Positions 60,300 through 64,000 of a stretch of 64,000 nucleotides of DNA are shown one piece after another (position 1 is the first letter of the stretch; every line of letters begins with the position of its first letter). The stretch is from Pseudomonas fluorescens. Lineage in GTDB: Bacteria; Pseudomonadota; Gammaproteobacteria; Pseudomonadales; Pseudomonadaceae. Below the pieces are notes generated by a model, which did not search any database, was not told the origin of the DNA, and saw nothing but the letters and a program-made list of their open reading frames with translations. Location of the stretch: positions 4,650,001-4,714,000 of the forward strand of contig NZ_CP148752.1 of the NCBI RefSeq assembly GCF_040448305.1, read 5' to 3'. The translations under genes and the position numbers were made by a program.

Positions 60300-61194
60300 C
60301 TGTAGGAGCGAGCCTGCTCGCGATAGCGGAGTGTCAGCCAACATCAATGCTGGATGTGCCGGCCTCATCGCGAGCAAGCTCACTCCCACAATGTTCGAAG
60401 GTGTTCACAGATTTCGCGTCCGACACAGTTCAACTGTGGGAGCGGGCTTGCCCGCGATGGCGGAGTGTCAGCCAACATCAATGCTGGATGTGCCGGCCTC
60501 ATCGCGAGCAAGCTCGCTCCCACAGTGCTCGAGGGTGTCCTCAGATTTCGCGTCCGACACAGTTCAACTGTGGGAGCGGGCTTGCCCGCGATGGCGGAGT
60601 GTCAGCCAACATCAATGCTGGATGTGCCGGCCTCATCGCGAGCAAGCTCGCTCCCACAATGTTCGAAGGTGTTCACAGATTTCGCGTCCGACACAGTTCA
60701 ACTGTGGGAGCGGGCTTGCCCGCGATGGCGGAGTGTCAGCCAACATCAATGCTGGATGTGCCGGCCTCATCGCGAGCAAGCTCGCTCCCACAGTGCTCGA
60801 GGGTGTCCTCAGACTTCGCGTCCGACACAGTTCAACTGTGGGAGCGGGCTTGCCCGCGATGGCGGAGTGTCAGCCAACATCAATGCTGGATGTGCCGGCC
60901 TCATCGCGAGCAAGCTCGCTCCCACAATGTTCGAAGGTGTTCACAGATTTCGCGTCCGACACAGTTCAACTGTGGGAGCGGGCTTGCCCGCGATGGCGGA
61001 GTGTCAGCCAACATCAATGCTGGATGTGCCGGCCTCATCGCGAGCAAGCTCGCTCCCACAGTGCTCGAGGGTGTCCTCAGACTTCGCGTCCGACACAGTT
61101 CAACTGTGGGAGCGGGCTTGCCCGCGATGGCGGAGTGTCAGCCAACATCAATGCTGGATGTGCCGGCCTCATCGCGAGCAAGCTCGCTCCCACA
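60300..61194. repeat. Tandem REP array: seven copies of a 134-base unit
   Basis: Unit starts are at 60300, 60434, 60568, 60702, 60836, 60970 and 61104, exactly 134 bases apart; the last copy is partial (91 bases). Each unit has an outward REP, a linker of the GTGTCAGCCAACATCAATG type and an inverted REP. The tails between units alternate between a TGTTCGAAGGTGTTCACAG form (1, 3, 5) and a TGCTCGAGGGTGTCCTCAG form (2, 4, 6), so a 268-base pair was itself repeated. It lies between the convergent fadD3 and SDR genes. Confidence 0.93.
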
Positions 61195-61221
61195 GGTTTT
61201 GTGTGTGCCGAGATGACGGAG

Positions 61222-62100
61222 TCAGACCACCCGCGCCGGATGTTGCTGGCGTGGATCACCGAGCATGGCGCGATGGGATGGCGGCTGGCGGCCTTCGGCT
61301 TCGCTGATGCCGTAACCAGGGGCGATTTCGGCGGTGATCAGGGTCTGCCCGGACAACGCCATCAACTGCGGATCATTGAGCAAGGCATGAATCACCCGCC
61401 CATTGAATTGCGGGGTTTCGGCGTGGGCCAGAAACGCCTGGTACTGCTCGCCATGCTGCTCGCCGGCAATTTTCGTGCGCTCAGTCAGTTGCGGGCCGAG
61501 CCACAGCGACAACGCCGCCACGCCCTGCCCTTCGAAATCGATCGCCATGTCGGCCGCCAGTTTGTCGACTCCAGCCTTTTGCGCGCCGTACGCTGGGCCA
61601 TGCATGTAGCAGCCGGCACCGAACGACGAGGTAAAGCAAATCAACCCCTGGGCACTTTTCAGCAACAGCGGCGCGGCGTAGAAGCTGGCGATGTAGGCCG
61701 AGCGCAGACCGACGTCGAGAATGCGCACCAACTCCAGCGGCTTGGCCCAGAACGGTCCTGGCTCGATCAACCGGTCATGGATGAACGCGGCGTTGTTGAC
61801 CAGCAAATCCAGATGCCCGCACTCATCTTCCACACGGGTAAACAGCGCCTGAACCTGCGCATCATCGGCGTGATCACAGACCACCGCGATACCGCGCCCG
61901 CCGGCTGCTGTGATTGCGGCGGCGGTGTCCTCCAGCGAGCCATGCAAGGCATGCCCGTACAAATTCGATCCGCCCTGCGTCGGGGCGCGGCCAGTGACGT
62001 ACACGGTCATGCCGGCCGCCCCAAGGGCCAAGGCGATGCCCTGGCCCACTCCGCGACTGGCGCCGGTAACGACAGCGATCTGTTGACGTGGGTGATTCAT
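61222..62100 (-). CDS. SDR dehydrogenase (DHRS1-like), steroid cluster
   Basis: 292 residues from ATG 62100, overlapping the kstD stop as ATGA, so translation is coupled. TGASRGVGQGIA cofactor motif, NNAAF, and YGAQKAGVD. It has the longer, DHRS1-type C-terminus. Substrate unknown. Confidence 0.8.
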   Translation of the reverse strand: MNHPRQQIAVVTGASRGVGQGIALALGAAGMTVYVTGRAPTQGGSNLYGHALHGSLEDTAAAITAAGGRGIAVVCDHADDAQVQALFTRVEDECGHLDLLVNNAAFIHDRLIEPGPFWAKPLELVRILDVGLRSAYIASFYAAPLLLKSAQGLICFTSSFGAGCYMHGPAYGAQKAGVDKLAADMAIDFEGQGVAALSLWLGPQLTERTKIAGEQHGEQYQAFLAHAETPQFNGRVIHALLNDPQLMALSGQTLITAEIAPGYGISEAEGRQPPSHRAMLGDPRQQHPARVV

Positions 62101-63839
62101 TCGACACTCCCGAACAAGGTATTCGCCGAAGCGGTTTCGCTCTGGCGCTTGATGTGATTGGCGGCCAGGTAACCGAAGGTCATGGCCGGGCCGATGGTCG
62201 AACCGGCGCCCGGATAGGTGCGGCCCATCATCGAGGCGGCGCTGTTGCCGATGGCGTACAGGCCGTTGATCGGTTCTCCATCTTCGTGCAACACGCGAGC
62301 GTGCACGTCGGTCAGCAGGCCACCCTTGGTGCCGATGTCGCCGGCGTCGATGCGCACGGCGTAGAACGGCCCTTTGAGCAACGGCGCCAGGCACGGATTG
62401 GGTTGCACGTTGGGGTCGCCGTAGTAGCGGTCGAACAGCGATTCACCCTTGTGGAAATCCTCGTCGACGCCCTGCACGGCCATGCCGTTGAAGCGCTGCA
62501 CGGTGCGCACCAGCCCGCCGGCGTCGACGCCGATTTTCGTCGCCAGTTCTTCCAGGCTCGAAGCCTTTTGAAAGTAATCACGCAAATGCTCGGGCAATTG
62601 CCAGTCGCGCTGGGCATAGCCCGGCAGCAAGGCGCCGCACGGGTATTTGCGGCGGAACTCGGCGTCGAACACCATCCAGCACGGCACACTCGCGGCACCT
62701 TCGCGGTTGTTGGCGTACATCGCGTAAACGATATCGGTATAGGGCGCGGCCTCGTTGACGAAACGCTCCCCCGCTGCGTTGACCATCACGCACCCCGGCA
62801 AAGTGCGTTCAACGAACAGCGCGCGCTGTTTTTCTTCGCCCTTGACGTAAGTGGTCGGCGCCCACCAGCTGTGTTCCATCAACGCGGTCCGCGCGCCAAG
62901 GGCCTGGCCGGCGCGAATGCCGTCGCCGGTATTGTTCGGCGGCGTGGCACTCCAGTTGGCCTGGGACGGCTGCGGCAGGTACTGCTCGCGCATCGCCTGA
63001 TTACGCTCGAAACCACCGGCGGCGATGATCACCCCGTAGCGCGCCTTGACGTTGAGCAACTGACCGTTGCGATTGACCCGCGCCCCGCCGACCCGGTCGC
63101 CGACCAGCAGCAGCTCTTCGAGCGCACAGTTGAGCCACAGCGACTTGCCGCGATCCTGCAACGAACAGCGCAAGGCACCGATCAAGGCATTGCCCAGGGT
63201 CAGGAAACGGTCGCGACGGGACAAGCGCCGCCCCTCGCGATCACGCCAGTAGCGCCACATCACCCGCAGGGTCAGGCGCAACCAGCCGGGGCCGCGGCAC
63301 AGCAACACTTGCGCCTCTTTCATGGTCATCGCCATGCGCCCCATCATCAGGGTGCCGGGGGACGGTGCGCGCATGCGCAAAAATTCTTCACCGAGTACGG
63401 CGGCATCGAACGGTTGCGGATCCATCGAGCGATAGCCCGGTTTGCCGCCCTCGACTTCCGGGTAGTAATCGGCGTAGCGCGGTTGCGCCTCGAAGCGCAC
63501 GCGGGTGTGTTGTTCCAGGTACTCGACCATCTCCCGGCCGTGCTCGACATAGGCCTCGATGCGCCCGTCGTCGATCTCGCCGTGGGTCACCGCGCGGATG
63601 TAGGCAATCGCTTCGGCCGCCGAATCACTGCCGCCGATCGCGTTGATCCGGTGGTTGTTGGGGATCCAGATGCCGCCGCCGGACACCGCCGAGGTGCCGC
63701 CGTATTCGCCGCTCTTTTCGATCAGCAACGCATTCAGGCCCAAGTCGTGGGCGCGCAGCGCAGCGGTCATGCCCCCGGCTCCCGAGCCAATCACCAACAC
63801 ATCACAGCACTCGTCCCATTTGATCCCGGCAGCGTTCAT
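62097..63839 (-). CDS. kstD: 3-ketosteroid Delta1-dehydrogenase KstD
   Basis: 580 residues. FAD motif DVLVIGSGAGGMTAALRA, EKSGEYGGTSAVSGGGIW, the family's YADYYPEVEGGKPGYRS region, and the active-site segment FYAVRIDAGDIGTKGGL with Tyr and Gly in the KstD pattern. It makes the 1,2-double bond of ring A, the step that with KshAB leads to ring B opening. First gene of a two-gene unit with its own operator. Confidence 0.87.
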   Translation of the reverse strand: MNAAGIKWDECCDVLVIGSGAGGMTAALRAHDLGLNALLIEKSGEYGGTSAVSGGGIWIPNNHRINAIGGSDSAAEAIAYIRAVTHGEIDDGRIEAYVEHGREMVEYLEQHTRVRFEAQPRYADYYPEVEGGKPGYRSMDPQPFDAAVLGEEFLRMRAPSPGTLMMGRMAMTMKEAQVLLCRGPGWLRLTLRVMWRYWRDREGRRLSRRDRFLTLGNALIGALRCSLQDRGKSLWLNCALEELLLVGDRVGGARVNRNGQLLNVKARYGVIIAAGGFERNQAMREQYLPQPSQANWSATPPNNTGDGIRAGQALGARTALMEHSWWAPTTYVKGEEKQRALFVERTLPGCVMVNAAGERFVNEAAPYTDIVYAMYANNREGAASVPCWMVFDAEFRRKYPCGALLPGYAQRDWQLPEHLRDYFQKASSLEELATKIGVDAGGLVRTVQRFNGMAVQGVDEDFHKGESLFDRYYGDPNVQPNPCLAPLLKGPFYAVRIDAGDIGTKGGLLTDVHARVLHEDGEPINGLYAIGNSAASMMGRTYPGAGSTIGPAMTFGYLAANHIKRQSETASANTLFGSVE

Positions 63840-63942
63840 GCGATCACCCTTGTTCAGCGCCCATCAGGCAGAAACCGCCACCGCCGGATCTTCGCCCGGT
63901 GCAGTCGGTCTCGGGATTGTTCGCCGCGCGCGCCGGGTGTTC

Positions 63943-63961
63943 ATCGTCCGATAAGACTAAG
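63943..63961 (-). promoter_or_regulatory. Steroid-cluster operator, site D (kstD)
   Basis: Minus strand CTTAGTCTTATCGGACGAT, nearly the same as site C. Core at 63946-63957. It is 103 bases before kstD; ACAATC begins 25 bases after the right half. Confidence 0.65.
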
Positions 63962-63991
63962 GCCAGGCCTGCGGCCGCCCCGTACAAATCG

Positions 63992-64000
63992 CTTAGTCCG
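63992..64000 (+). promoter_or_regulatory. Operator half-site cut by the window edge (site G)
   Basis: CTTAGTCCG at the very end matches the left half of the cluster operator in plus orientation. It predicts a further steroid unit on the plus strand to the right. Confidence 0.4.

Noticed and set aside
60300..61194. CRISPR array
   Set aside because: The whole 134-base unit repeats including the spacers, each unit is a REP pair, and no cas gene is present.
60161..62157. Three long ORFs across the REP array in all frames
   Set aside because: The 134-base unit is not a multiple of three and lacks stops on this strand, so every frame opens. The products are repeats of REP translation (CRPHREQARSH), not proteins.

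Overview
The window is chromosomal DNA of a Pseudomonas, most likely of the P. fluorescens/P. putida lineage. The evidence is the conserved block tig-clpP-clpX-lon-hup-ppiD with the tRNA His-Leu-His-Arg cluster and folD, the many REP hairpins of the type CTGTGGGAGCGAGC...GCTCGCTCCCACAG, a PehA-like secreted double peroxidase, and GC-rich codon use throughout.

Layout. (1) 1-16132: the edge of an unknown exported protein, then a 3560-residue RTX-type protein with two animal-type heme peroxidase modules. It is divergent from its likely dedicated type I secretion system (ABC protein, HlyD adaptor, TolC-like channel). (2) 16133-19757: a nitrilase-fold protein that has lost its catalytic Lys and Cys, an AraC-type regulator, a 28-residue acidic peptide not previously listed among the ORFs, and a DUF2242-type lipoprotein. 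(3) 19903-30571: the protein quality-control block ppiD, hup, lon, clpX, clpP, tig, four tRNAs and folD. A degenerate tRNA-Asp-like sequence lies between hup and its terminator. (4) 30741-38948: assorted housekeeping genes: a PBP7-type endopeptidase, two Pro/Asp-rich small proteins, a C39-fold lipoprotein without catalytic residues, TerC, NhaR, an MFS exporter, SstT and a DUF1993 protein. (5) 39091-64000: a large steroid (sterol or bile-acid) degradation cluster.

The steroid cluster holds recognisable counterparts of KstD and KshB (ring A/B opening), HsaA/HsaB and HsaC (hydroxylation and cleavage of the aromatised A ring), FadD3 (CoA activation of the C/D-ring propionate), and EchA20, IpdC, IpdA/IpdB, two acyl-CoA dehydrogenases and FadA6 (C/D-ring opening and beta-oxidation). 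It also holds four SDR dehydrogenases, a second crotonase, a second KstD-like flavoprotein and a luciferase-like flavin oxidoreductase. KshA, HsaD, HsaEFG and a regulator are not in the window and may lie to the right.

Main discovery. The six apparent transcription units led by hsaC, the luciferase-like gene, hsaA, hsaB, the 57891 SDR and kstD each carry, 64-115 bases before the first start codon, a related 18-20 base site. Its best form is CTAGTCCCATTGGACGAT, with a GTCC-N4-GGAC palindrome at its core. In all six, a -10-like hexamer begins 25 bases after the right half, so the site centre falls near -43, the position of a class II activator. A seventh half-site is cut by the right edge. This looks like the operator of an undescribed steroid regulon. 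The cluster is also rich in REP pairs, including a seven-copy tandem array of a 134-base unit.
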